Shown: piece by piece, positions 21,236-29,254 of the stretch | Numbering within the stretch: the first letter of the stretch is position 1 | Layout of the letters: each line of letters opens with the position of its first letter | Assembly (NCBI RefSeq): GCF_000819885.1 | Contig: NZ_CDBO01000013.1 | Location: 39,678-103,677, forward strand | Source: Aeromonas fluvialis | GTDB taxonomy: Bacteria; Pseudomonadota; Gammaproteobacteria; Enterobacterales; Aeromonadaceae | DNA: 64,000 nt | Reading direction: 5' to 3' | Notes under the pieces: model-generated | What the model saw: the letters and a program-made list of their open reading frames with translations, nothing else | The model's database searches: none | What the model was told of the DNA's origin: nothing | Position numbers and translations under genes: made by a program

Positions 21236-21542
21236 TCATGTACAGGGCCTTGAGAAAAAATGTCAATTTAAACACCTTCCAAAGTACTGTTTTGTATCGA
21301 TTTTATTTGCTTTGTCCGGCGATGGCGTGATGCCCAGGTCATGCATCTTGCTCAGCAGCGTGACCCAGGGTGAGAGCGTGAATATTTTGTTAACTGATGG
21401 TCAATTTCTGGATGCCTGCCGTGAGGACGACTTCCAAATATTCGCTGCTTGCGTATTCCCACGCATGCCGATCGCGTAATAACATCCATGTCGATCACCC
21501 AATAACATCCCAACTCGATCACTTTTACCCCTCGATGGGAAA
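21236..21542. other. Gene-free stretch of decayed mobile DNA
   Basis: No intact gene. Between about 21470 and 21525 a motif of the form GATCRC followed by AATAACATCC recurs twice, then GATCAC a third time, at about 21-23 bp spacing. This resembles repeated transposase-binding sites at an insertion-sequence end. The stretch ends abruptly inside the receiver domain of the next gene, so it probably marks the insertion or deletion that cut off that gene's 5' end. Confidence 0.45.
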
Positions 21543-22508
21543 CCACCCCCCGCACTGGTGCTCTCCGATATCGAGATGGAGGGGATCGATGGCTTTGGGC
21601 TGCGCCAGCAGTTGATGAAGGATCCCAAGATGAAGGGAGTGCCCTTTATCTTTCTGACCGGTCATCAAGATCAGTGGACCCAGAGCCGGGCGGGGGCGCT
21701 GGGGATCGATGACTTTCTGGTCAAACCCATCACCAAACAGGCGTTGTTGCTCGCGGTTTCGCGGGTACTGCAACGATCGCAGCAGCTCAAATCGCAATGG
21801 GGCGAGCAGCTGGATCAGCGTATGACCTCGGCGCTGCGCCCGTTATTGCCCGCTCCCTCGATAGGGGGATACCAGCTGGCGCTGCAAACCCGCGCGGCCA
21901 CCGTGGGGGGCGGTGACTTTCTGCTGGTCAAAGATCGGGTGTTGTGGCTCGGGGATGTGATGGGGCACGATGCGGAGGCCAAGTTTTTTGCCCATGCCTA
22001 TGCCGGCTATCTGCGTGGCCTGCTGACGGCGCACGATCTGGGTCTCGCCCCCGCCCGTTTACTGACCATCTTGTCCAATGCGGTTCACAGTGATCCGCTC
22101 CTCGGGGCTACCCTGCTCACCACCCTCTGCATTGAACTCGGCAACGAGGGGCGGGTGCAGTGGGCCAGCGCGGGCCACCCGGCGCCCTGGCTGGTCGGAC
22201 CCGGTACCATCCGTCAGGTCGGCGTGACCGGCCCCTTGCCCGGTTTGCGCCCGGATCCCCACTTCGTGACCAATGAGCGTCAGCTCAAGCCCGGCGAGAT
22301 CCTGCTGTTCTGGACCGACGGCCTGCTCGATAGCCGTGATGCCGCAGAGCGCCAGCGCTGGGAGTCGCAGCTAAAAGAGATCTGCCTGACTTCGGGGCCC
22401 GGTCTTGAGCAACTGGCTCATCGCATTGCCCGCTGGTTTGATGAGCGCATCAATGATGCCGACCTCGATGACATGACCCTCTTGCTGGTCGCCTGTCCCG
22501 GCGCCTGA
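21543..22508 (+). pseudogene. Response regulator with PP2C-type (SpoIIE) phosphatase domain, N-terminus missing
   Basis: The open frame starts inside a receiver domain at PALVLSDIEMEGIDG, whose Asp is the usual phosphoacceptor. The remaining receiver part (FIFLTGHQDQ, VKPITKQALL) is normal, but the first 45 or so residues with the acidic pocket are absent. A linker leads to a SpoIIE/PP2C phosphatase domain with GGGDFLLVKD, LWLGDVMGHDAEA, WASAGHPAPWLV and DDMTLLLVA. A short product from the GTG at 21558 could still be made, but its receiver would not fold normally. Such regulators act in partner-switching anti-sigma control; here it heads the EPS locus. Its last bases carry the first sigma-54 type site. 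Confidence 0.75.
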
Positions 22509-22529
22509 TCCTGCTCCTCTTTGCCTGAC

Positions 22530-22545
22530 TGGCCCGCTCTATGCA
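22530..22545 (+). promoter_or_regulatory. Candidate sigma-54 promoter upstream of the first glycosyltransferase
   Basis: TGGCCCGCTCTATGCA gives GG at -24 and GC at -12 with exactly ten bases between. It differs from TGGCAC-N5-TTGCA at two positions. The predicted start is near 22556, 33 bases before the ATG. Confidence 0.6.
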
Positions 22546-22588
22546 GCGCCTCATTTCAGGTGGCATGGAGCCACGGGAGGAGGTGCCT

Positions 22589-23590
22589 ATGTTACCCATG
22601 CAGCAGATCTGGCTGGCCATCGATGCGCGTCAGGTCGGTGGAATAGAAGTTCACATTATCCACTTGGCCAACGATCTGCTGGCCAGGGGATTTCGCCCCA
22701 CCATCGTACTGGTGAGCAACCACGGCATGACCCCCTTTACGACCCTGCTCAAACAACAGGGCTTGCCCTACGAGGTGTGCCAAAACAGCCGCGATTTTAT
22801 GCGCCGTCTGGCCCGCCAGCCTGCTTCTGTGCTGATCCATACCCACGGCTACAAGGCCGGGGTGCTGGGGCGGCTGACAGCCTGGTTTACCGGTAAATCG
22901 GTGGTCTCGACTTTTCACAGTGGAGATGACGGGGAGGGTTTGCTGAAGTTTTACAGCTGGCTGGATCGCACCACAGCGCGTTTTGCGAAGTGTATTGCAG
23001 TAAGCGAGCCCATCGCTCGCAAATTGCCTGTGCCAAGCACGGTGATCAGCAACTTTGTCCCCATGCCTGCGACGCCGGCTACGGTAACTGGCAACCGGAT
23101 TGCCTTTGTCGGCCGCCTCTCGCCGGAAAAGGGGCCGGAGGCGTTCTGCCAGCTGGCCGCCTTCTGCCCGGACGGGGCGTTTCATCTCTACGGGGATGGC
23201 CCCATGAAAAGCGGCTTGTTGCAGCAGTATGGTGATCGCGTCCAGCTTCATGGTTTCCAGAACATGGCCAATGAGTGGCACAACATCGACCTGCTCTGCA
23301 TCACTTCCCGCTTTGAAGGGTTGCCGCTGGTGGCCCTGGAGGCGATGGCTCACGGCATACCTGTTTGTACCTTTGCAGTGGGGGGCCTGGTCAATCTGAT
23401 CGACCATAAATCCAATGGCTGGCTGGTGGAGCCCGGCCATGTGCGGGATATGGCGGAGCTGGTCAACTACTGGCTGCGCAGCGATGGGGTGGTGCGCAGC
23501 AAAATGAGTCAGGCGGCCCGCAACACCATAGCCCGCGGGTATAGCGTCAACAACAGAGTGACCGATATTCTGGCCGTCTACAGCGCCTGA
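22589..23590 (+). CDS. Glycosyltransferase family 4 (GT-B) protein
   Basis: A 333-residue cytoplasmic GT-B transferase. Its N-terminal half (IWLAIDARQVGGIEVHIIHLANDLLARGF) is the acceptor domain. The C-terminal half has VGRLSPEKGPEAF and EGLPLVALEAMAHGIPVCTF, the nucleotide-sugar site with the EX7E motif of GT4 enzymes. The ATG at 22589 is chosen because GGGAGGAGG lies five bases before it, better than the upstream ATGs at 22541 and 22565. It is followed by a strong terminator, so it is a single-gene unit behind its own sigma-54 type promoter. Confidence 0.85.
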   Translation: MLPMQQIWLAIDARQVGGIEVHIIHLANDLLARGFRPTIVLVSNHGMTPFTTLLKQQGLPYEVCQNSRDFMRRLARQPASVLIHTHGYKAGVLGRLTAWFTGKSVVSTFHSGDDGEGLLKFYSWLDRTTARFAKCIAVSEPIARKLPVPSTVISNFVPMPATPATVTGNRIAFVGRLSPEKGPEAFCQLAAFCPDGAFHLYGDGPMKSGLLQQYGDRVQLHGFQNMANEWHNIDLLCITSRFEGLPLVALEAMAHGIPVCTFAVGGLVNLIDHKSNGWLVEPGHVRDMAELVNYWLRSDGVVRSKMSQAARNTIARGYSVNNRVTDILAVYSA

Positions 23591-23608
23591 ATCACGGAGA
23601 AACCTGTC

Positions 23609-23640
23609 AAAACGAGTGGCCGCTGGCTACTCGTTTTTTT
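23609..23640 (+). terminator. Rho-independent terminator after the glycosyltransferase
   Basis: Inverted repeat AACGAGT / ACTCGTT with an additional inner GGCC/GGCT stem and seven T residues, about 20 bases after the stop. Confidence 0.88.
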
Positions 23641-23809
23641 ATGTGCCGGTGTTAGGGGTTGCAGGGGGCGGATTGCTTCTGTGATCACGCAACGCTTGGG
23701 TTTCTGCGGTGGGGCAAGCGGACATCAGGCCTGTGGATGGGGCCAGATGATGGAGATCAGGTCGCTGACTTCTTTGTGATCACCGCGGACGTGCCACAAC
23801 GATGCGCCA

Positions 23810-23839
23810 TAAAAAAGGCCATTGCAGTGACAATGGCCT
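23810..23839 (-). terminator. Rho-independent terminator of the sugar-transferase operon
   Basis: On the minus strand, a 9-bp stem AGGCCATTG / CAATGGCCT with a 6-base loop is followed by six T residues, about 40 bases past the stop at 23879. Confidence 0.88.
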
Positions 23840-23878
23840 GATGGGCGTTGAGAAGTGGTTGAGGTCGGCGCGGCGGGA

Positions 23879-24514
23879 TTAGCGCCCCTTTTTGCCGACC
23901 ATGATGGCGATCGTCTTGCCGATGATATGCACATCCTGCACCAGCCAGCGCCAGGGGTGGAGCAGGGCGACCGAGTAGGCCAGATCGAACGCCAGCTTGC
24001 TGCGCACATCATCGAGCGACTCGTCGTAACCCTGATTGACCTGGGCCAGACCGGTAATACCGGGAGCCACTTCATAGGTGCGTTCGATAAAGTACGGCAC
24101 CGCATCTTCCAGCCGGTTGGCGATCCCGGGTCGCTCCGGGCGGGGGCCGATCAGCGACATTTCCCCCTTGAGCACATTGATAAACTGCGGCAGCTCATCG
24201 AGCCGGGTTTTGCGCAGAAAGTCGCCGCTGCGGGTGATCCGGCTGTCCCCCTTGCCACACCAGACCGGCCCGGTGGCCGCCTCGGCGTCGGCGCGCATGG
24301 TGCGAAACTTGATCATGAAAAAGAGCTCGGTATGGGTGGCGTGGCTGCGCCCGATCCGCAGCTGACGAAAGAACACAGGCCCCGGGCTATCGAGCCGGAT
24401 GGCCAGCATGATCAGCGGCCACAGTGGCAGCGTCAGCAGCAGGCCAAGAGTGGCACCGAGCAGATCCATGCTGCGTTTGACCACCAGGGTCAATCTTGGA
24501 ATGGGGTGTGTCAT
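23879..24514 (-). CDS. Undecaprenyl-phosphate sugar phosphotransferase (bacterial sugar transferase family)
   Basis: A 211-residue initiating transferase of the WbaP/PglC catalytic-core type. It has one N-terminal membrane-associated helix (LLGATLGLLLTLPLWPLIML) and the signatures SPGPVFFRQLRIG, FFMIKFRTM, FLRKTRLDELPQF and MSLIGPRPE, followed by APGITGLAQV. These enzymes place the first sugar phosphate on undecaprenyl phosphate to start repeat-unit assembly. The ATG at 24514 has AGGAG upstream and overlaps the stop of the upstream glycosyltransferase (ATGA). It is last in a three-gene minus-strand operon. Confidence 0.92.
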   Translation of the reverse strand: MTHPIPRLTLVVKRSMDLLGATLGLLLTLPLWPLIMLAIRLDSPGPVFFRQLRIGRSHATHTELFFMIKFRTMRADAEAATGPVWCGKGDSRITRSGDFLRKTRLDELPQFINVLKGEMSLIGPRPERPGIANRLEDAVPYFIERTYEVAPGITGLAQVNQGYDESLDDVRSKLAFDLAYSVALLHPWRWLVQDVHIIGKTIAIMVGKKGR

Positions 24515-25704
24515 ACGGCTTTCTCCTGTGACATGAAACGTATGGGGGCGCGCAGGCAGTAGCGCAGGGTGCCCATGCCGTTGTACCAGTGTCCGAGTAC
24601 CAGATAGTGGATCTTGCGAAACAGATTGGGCCAGGGGTGGACAGGGGTCAGCTGGATCAAGATGACCAGCAGATACCCCAGCAGTTGCAGCCCCAGCAGC
24701 AGCTGAAACAGCAGGGATTGGGTGGCCAGCGGGATGGCGCAGAGCCACAGCAGGGTCAGGCAGAGCGGCATCAACACCCGCAGCCCTTTGCCACTGGCAA
24801 AGTTGAAGGCAACCCAGCCGAACTTGGGGTGCAGCAGGGGCAGCAACCGCAACAGCTGCTGGGTGTTGCCAGCCCCGATCCGCTTGCGCCGTGTCGCCTC
24901 CAGCGCGGCATCGGAAACTTCCAGCTCCAGTGCGGCGCAGCGATTGTCATAGACAGCGCGATACCCCTTGGCGATGGCCTGCATCGGCAGGATGAAATCG
25001 TCGTTGATGGTATCGGCGGCCAGCGGGGTGAGGCACTCCCGGCGCATCATGTAAAAGGCTCCGTGGGCCCCCAGCATGCCGCCAAGGGCCGACTCGCAGA
25101 GTTTGATCTGGCTTTGATAGTGCCAGTAACTCTCCTCGCCCTGTGAGCCCGGTTGCCAGAAGCGGTATGCCTCCCCGACCACCCCTACCTTGGGATCGGC
25201 AAAATGGGCGACCGCCAGCAGCAGGCTGTCGATGGGCAGCAGGGCCGAGACATCGGTGAGGGCTACCAGATCGCTGTGCACCCGGGTCATGGCCTCGTTG
25301 AGCACGGCGACCTTGCCGCGATTGCGGGGGTGATCAAACAGCCTGATCTGCAACTGCTGCAGGGCGGGATCACCGAGCTGACTTAGCGCAATGGGGTAAC
25401 TGTTGTCGCTGCAGCCGTCGAAATGCACATGTACCCACAGCTTGTCGGCGGGGTAATCGAGGCTGGCGAGGTTTTGCAGCTTGGCCGCGATGGTCGCCGC
25501 CTCGTTATAAACCGGCATCAGCAGGGTGATGGTCGGCAGCGCCTCATCGGTGGCGTCTGCTTTGAACCCTCGATCCAGGGGGCGGGGCGGATTGGCTACC
25601 TTGCGTGCCTGCCGACCACCGAATTTGAGCAGCAGGGGATAGCCGACATGGTGGTAGACCACCAGGACAGCGCACAGCCAGAACACGATCATGATCCACT
25701 CCAT
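24511..25704 (-). CDS. Membrane glycosyltransferase family 2 protein
   Basis: A 397-residue inner-membrane GT-A enzyme. An N-terminal helix (IMIVFWLCAVLVVYHHVGYPLLL) precedes the GT2 domain, with ITLLMPVYNEAATIAAKL, the acidic ALTDVSALLP motif near residue 150 and NDDFILPMQ. RRKRIGAGNTQQLLRLL follows, where processive GT2 enzymes usually carry QXXRW. Three C-terminal helices end the protein. It probably extends or polymerises a sugar chain on the lipid carrier. Stop and start overlap with the sugar transferase gene. Confidence 0.85.
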   Translation of the reverse strand: MEWIMIVFWLCAVLVVYHHVGYPLLLKFGGRQARKVANPPRPLDRGFKADATDEALPTITLLMPVYNEAATIAAKLQNLASLDYPADKLWVHVHFDGCSDNSYPIALSQLGDPALQQLQIRLFDHPRNRGKVAVLNEAMTRVHSDLVALTDVSALLPIDSLLLAVAHFADPKVGVVGEAYRFWQPGSQGEESYWHYQSQIKLCESALGGMLGAHGAFYMMRRECLTPLAADTINDDFILPMQAIAKGYRAVYDNRCAALELEVSDAALEATRRKRIGAGNTQQLLRLLPLLHPKFGWVAFNFASGKGLRVLMPLCLTLLWLCAIPLATQSLLFQLLLGLQLLGYLLVILIQLTPVHPWPNLFRKIHYLVLGHWYNGMGTLRYCLRAPIRFMSQEKAV

Positions 25705-25735
25705 GGGAGGCTCCTCTGGTCATCGGGTCGCTTGA

Positions 25736-26899
25736 TCAGCGGCTGTAAAGCTGCTGATAGGCCTGAGCCATCCGGCTCAAGCTGCTTTGCTGGCACACAA
25801 ACTCTCGGGTGACGGCACGCAGGCTATGGCAGTGCAGCAACCCTTGTGCCAGAAGCTGGGCAAGGCGGCCGGGATCCCGCTCTGACAGGATATGGCCGCT
25901 GGCCTGACAGACGATCTCTCTGGCCGCACCGACATCGCTCATCACCACCGGCACCCCGCAGGCCTGTGCTTCCAGCACGCAGAGCGGCATACCTTCTGCC
26001 AGCGAGGGGAGGCAGAAGAGATCCAGCCCCTGATAGAAGCGCGGCATGTTGTCGACCAGCCCCAGAAAATGGACCCGATGGGCGATCCCCAGTTGCTGAC
26101 ACTGTTGTTGCAATGCATTTTGCAAACTGCCGACCCCAGCCAACGCAAGATGCACCTCCTCCGGCAGGGCGCGGATCGCCTCCAGCAGCAAGGTATGCCC
26201 CTTGACCGACTCAAGGCGGGCGGCGCAGCCAATCAATTTGACCCCTTGCGGCAGCCCCATCTCCTGACGGGCGAGGGCGGCGGCGCCCGGGGCAAAGCGC
26301 TGCTCATCGATGCCGTTGGGGATGACGGTTGGCGACAACTGGCCCAGCTTGGCCAGCAGCTGGTTGGCCACCGGCGTGGCATCGGCTACCAGAATGGGCT
26401 TGAAGGCGCGCAGCCCCAGCAGGGCCAGCGTGCGCTGATGGGGATCATCGAGATACCAGGCATCGTGCTCGGTGTGTACCAGGGTGGGCACCCGGGCCAG
26501 CCGACTGGCGAGGCCGCCATAGAGCATGGGCCCCAGATGGTGGGTATGAACCGCGCCTGGCTTGAGTTGGCGCAGCAGCCGAGTGAGCCGCCAGAGGGTC
26601 GCCAGCGACCAGCCCGCGGGCTTTTCCAGACAGTGAATGTGGTCCGCGAAGGGATGCAGGGCGGGCCATGCCCTTAGCACATCCCCTTTGCGCCCTTCGA
26701 GGGAGATGATATGCACCGGTTGCTCGGCAGGGCTCGCCTGCGTGAGGTTGAGCACCATGGTCTCCAGCCCGCCCGGCTGCAGGTGCTGCACGATTTGTAC
26801 GACAGGTTGAACAACAGGTTGTAAGACAGGTTGTAAGACGGGCTGGGCGCTGGCGCTCCCGCGGGGATGGGGTCTGTGCGACGGGGTTGATGACAACAT
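25736..26899 (-). CDS. Glycosyltransferase family 4 protein with a repeat-bearing N-terminus
   Basis: A 387-residue GT-B transferase. The acceptor domain begins at IVQHLQPGGLETMVLNL. The donor domain has GCAARLESVKGHTLLLEAI and LAEGMPLCVLEAQACGVPVVM, the GT4 EX7E site. Before the conserved start lies a 12-bp tandem repeat that encodes four Leu/Val-Gln-Pro-like units, unusual for the family. The ATG at 26899 has only a weak ribosome-binding site, and a true start nearer the conserved core cannot be excluded. It heads the minus-strand operon that leads to the sugar transferase and faces the wzz-like gene. Confidence 0.82.
   Translation of the reverse strand: MLSSTPSHRPHPRGSASAQPVLQPVLQPVVQPVVQIVQHLQPGGLETMVLNLTQASPAEQPVHIISLEGRKGDVLRAWPALHPFADHIHCLEKPAGWSLATLWRLTRLLRQLKPGAVHTHHLGPMLYGGLASRLARVPTLVHTEHDAWYLDDPHQRTLALLGLRAFKPILVADATPVANQLLAKLGQLSPTVIPNGIDEQRFAPGAAALARQEMGLPQGVKLIGCAARLESVKGHTLLLEAIRALPEEVHLALAGVGSLQNALQQQCQQLGIAHRVHFLGLVDNMPRFYQGLDLFCLPSLAEGMPLCVLEAQACGVPVVMSDVGAAREIVCQASGHILSERDPGRLAQLLAQGLLHCHSLRAVTREFVCQQSSLSRMAQAYQQLYSR
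26801..26848. repeat. Four tandem 12-bp repeats in the 5' part of a glycosyltransferase gene
   Basis: Units at 26801, 26813, 26825 and 26837: GACAGGTTGAAC, AACAGGTTGTAA, GACAGGTTGTAA and a diverged GACGGGCTGGGC. The period is a multiple of three, so copy-number change keeps the frame. Confidence 0.85.
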
Positions 26900-27003
26900 G
26901 GTTCGCGCTCCGGCAAGGGAAGGGGTGACACCCCGGATAGCGGGAGAATGCGAATCTTGTACCACTCTTGCGATCTGCCCACAGAGGCGATCAGCTCCTC
27001 TGG

Positions 27004-27019
27004 TGGCACTGCCTTTGCA
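27004..27019 (+). promoter_or_regulatory. Sigma-54 promoter upstream of the wzz-like gene
   Basis: TGGCACTGCCTTTGCA matches the consensus TGGCAC-N5-TTGCA exactly. The predicted start is near 27031, 26 bases before the ATG. The short palindrome GGGGTGACACCCC lies about 75 bases upstream, where an enhancer-binding protein could sit. Confidence 0.8.
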
Positions 27020-27056
27020 TCGTGCGGGGGGAGGGCTTTTCTCAGGGAGTGATGCC

Positions 27057-28418
27057 ATGCCTGTCCAGTTCTATTACAACCTCTACATCATTCTCTTTGC
27101 CGCCTGGCGCCGTCGCTATCTGCTAGTGATCCCGGTACTGGTGATGCCGCTGGTGGGCGTGACGGTCGGTCTGCTCACCCCCAAGGAGTATGAGAGCCGC
27201 ACCACCTTTATGGTGCCGCAAGATGCCAACCAGACCCCGACCCTCAAGGATCTGATCACTCAGGAGAGTCTCAAGGATCGCTTTGCGGTGCTCGAAGCCC
27301 TGCTGCGCAGCCGTTATGTGCTGGACGGGGTGGCGCGGGATCGCGGTCTGGTCAATGACGAGACCCCCCCAGCCCAGCGCGATGCCATCATGGATTGGCT
27401 CTCGAGTGCCGTCTCGCTGCGGCTGATCGGCGATGAGGTGATCGAGATAAAGGTCAAAGCGGATTCGGCGGCCAACAGCGCCGGTTTGCTCGAAGCCATT
27501 TCGCGGCGCTTTTTCTTCAACCTGCTCAGCAAGGGGCGCCAGTCGGCAGAATCGTCCGAACGTTTCCTGCAAAGCCAGCTCGACAGCCGCCGCAGCGAAC
27601 TGCAAGCGGCCGAGCAACTGCTCGCCGATTTTAAACGGGAGCATGCCAGCGCCTTGCCCCAGCAGCAGAGTACCAACGTCGCCCGTCTTTATGGTTTGCA
27701 GGAGCGCTATGCCGAGAGCCTGATCACCCTGCAGCAGGCCAAGGCCCGGGTCGATCAGCTATCGCTGGGGCAGGAGAGCCAGCTGGCCCGCCAACTGGAT
27801 GAGAAGCTGCAACTGATGCGCACCGAACTGGTGTTGCTGCGGGCCCGCTACAGCGACGAGCACAGCAAGGTGCAGAGTCTGCGCTATCAGATTGACCAGT
27901 TGCAGCAGGAGTTTGAGCAGCTCAAATCCCAGCCGGATATGGCCCGCGGGCCCGAGTGGCAGCTGGCCCAGACGCAGCTGACGGAGGCAGAGCAAAACGC
28001 CGCCGGCTTGAAGAGTCAGCTGGATGGACTGGACAAGGTGGTTGACTCCCAAGGGGATACCGAGCGCCAGCTCGCCGAGCTGGAGCGGGATCTGGCGGTC
28101 AAGCGCACCCTCTATCAGGATTTGCTGCTGCGCTATGAGAAGGCCAAGGTGACCGGCGATCTGGGCAACTTCGAGCAGGGGGAGCGGATCAAAGTGATCG
28201 ACAAACCCTTTGCCCCCAGCAAGCCGAGCAACTATCCGCTCTGGCTGTTTCTGCTGGCGGGCATGGTTGGCGGGCTGGGGCTCGGCTGCGGTCTGGCGCT
28301 GGTGGCCGAACTGGCGGATACCAGCCTGCGCCGCTCCGATCAACTGGCCGCGCTGGTCAAGGCGCCGGTGCTAAGCCGCATTCCCTACTGCGAGCCGGTG
28401 CCAGATTATCCATCTTAA
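27057..28418 (+). CDS. Wzz/GNVR-type polysaccharide chain-length determinant
   Basis: A 453-residue polysaccharide co-polymerase. A first membrane helix (about 20-43) precedes the Wzz domain, with YESRTTFMVPQDANQTPTLKDL. A long periplasmic coiled coil (about 155-380) is rich in Leu, Gln and Glu. The conserved PFAPSKPSNYPLW leads to the second helix (about 398-422). These proteins control chain length together with Wzy. The start at 27057 follows GGGAG. The end (LSRIPYCEPVPDYPS) stops where IS1595-like sequence begins, so a few C-terminal residues may be lost. No tyrosine-kinase domain is attached. Confidence 0.87.
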   Translation: MPVQFYYNLYIILFAAWRRRYLLVIPVLVMPLVGVTVGLLTPKEYESRTTFMVPQDANQTPTLKDLITQESLKDRFAVLEALLRSRYVLDGVARDRGLVNDETPPAQRDAIMDWLSSAVSLRLIGDEVIEIKVKADSAANSAGLLEAISRRFFFNLLSKGRQSAESSERFLQSQLDSRRSELQAAEQLLADFKREHASALPQQQSTNVARLYGLQERYAESLITLQQAKARVDQLSLGQESQLARQLDEKLQLMRTELVLLRARYSDEHSKVQSLRYQIDQLQQEFEQLKSQPDMARGPEWQLAQTQLTEAEQNAAGLKSQLDGLDKVVDSQGDTERQLAELERDLAVKRTLYQDLLLRYEKAKVTGDLGNFEQGERIKVIDKPFAPSKPSNYPLWLFLLAGMVGGLGLGCGLALVAELADTSLRRSDQLAALVKAPVLSRIPYCEPVPDYPS

Positions 28419-28445
28419 TGAGAAAGGGGACTCACTCCTACGTAG

Positions 28446-29098
28446 GTGGGAGGGGAATTTCGCCGGGGCGACAGCCCCGCAGGTTTTGAATGGAGGGAAC
28501 GTGGTATCAACTTGAAAACCGCGTTTCGTTGGCGACATCGTTTTCTGCGCTACGCCATGACGACCCGGGCGCGCCGATTGGCGGGGATAGTGGAGGCCGA
28601 CGAAATATTTGTCCCCGAGTCATTCAAAGGGCGTCGCCATTTGGCGCGGCCTGCACGACACCATGGTGGGACAGGGCATGGTTATGTGCCCTTGGTACCG
28701 GTATTAATCGCCCTGGACCGATATGGACGGGAGAGTGATGCTGTGCTGCTGGACAAGAGTCTTTCCCAAATCGAACCGACGCTAAAACCGTTGTTAGCCC
28801 CCGGCTCTGTCCTCTGCACGGATGGCAACCTGAGCACCAGTTCGGTGGCCGAAAAAGTCCCGGCACCATTCATAAGCGCTTGATTTATTTGGACAAACCT
28901 CGTGTAGAGGATGAGGTATTTCACATCCAGACGCTGAACAACTACGTGAGCCGGTGGCGTGGGTGGATGCCAACGTTTCATGGTGTAGGAACAGAATACC
29001 TGATGAACTATCTGGCTTGGTTCCGTGTAGTCGGTAAGGAGCCAAACAACGCTCGCTCATGGTTGCTGGGTGATGTCAATCGACTCACTAACACGTAA
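28446..29098 (+). pseudogene. IS1595-family transposase relic, 5'-truncated and frameshifted
   Basis: The first frame (28446-28861) encodes INLKTAFRWRHRFLRYAM, then IVEADEIFVPESFKGRRHLA and GSVLCTDGN, the ISXO2-like DDE core. A one-base loss near 28862 (CCGGCACC for an expected CCGGGCACC) shifts the frame, after which HKRLIYLDKPRVEDEVFHIQ, LNNYVSRWRGWM and NYLAWFRVV complete the C-terminus to TAA at 29098. The N-terminal zinc-ribbon region is absent. The element is dead. It sits at the junction between the EPS genes and the AT-rich c-di-GMP block. Confidence 0.85.
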
Positions 29099-29124
29099 CG
29101 GGAACAGCGCCGTGGTGGCCGACC

Positions 29125-29136
29125 GGGTAATCAGGT
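29125..29136 (+). repeat. GGGTAATCAGGT motif, copy 1
   Basis: This 12-mer lies about 30 bases past the IS1595 transposase stop. The same 12 bases occur at 33304-33315 and, inverted, at the window end (63983-63994). It may be the terminal repeat of the IS; the exact element boundary was not determined. Confidence 0.5.
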
Positions 29137-29254
29137 AACTGAATACATAATCATCTTGCTAAGCGTTGAGATGACAACTATGCTCATTTTTAAATTAGAG
29201 GAGCTGTATTATAGTGATCATTAATTTACACGATTATTAGAACATGCAGGGGAA

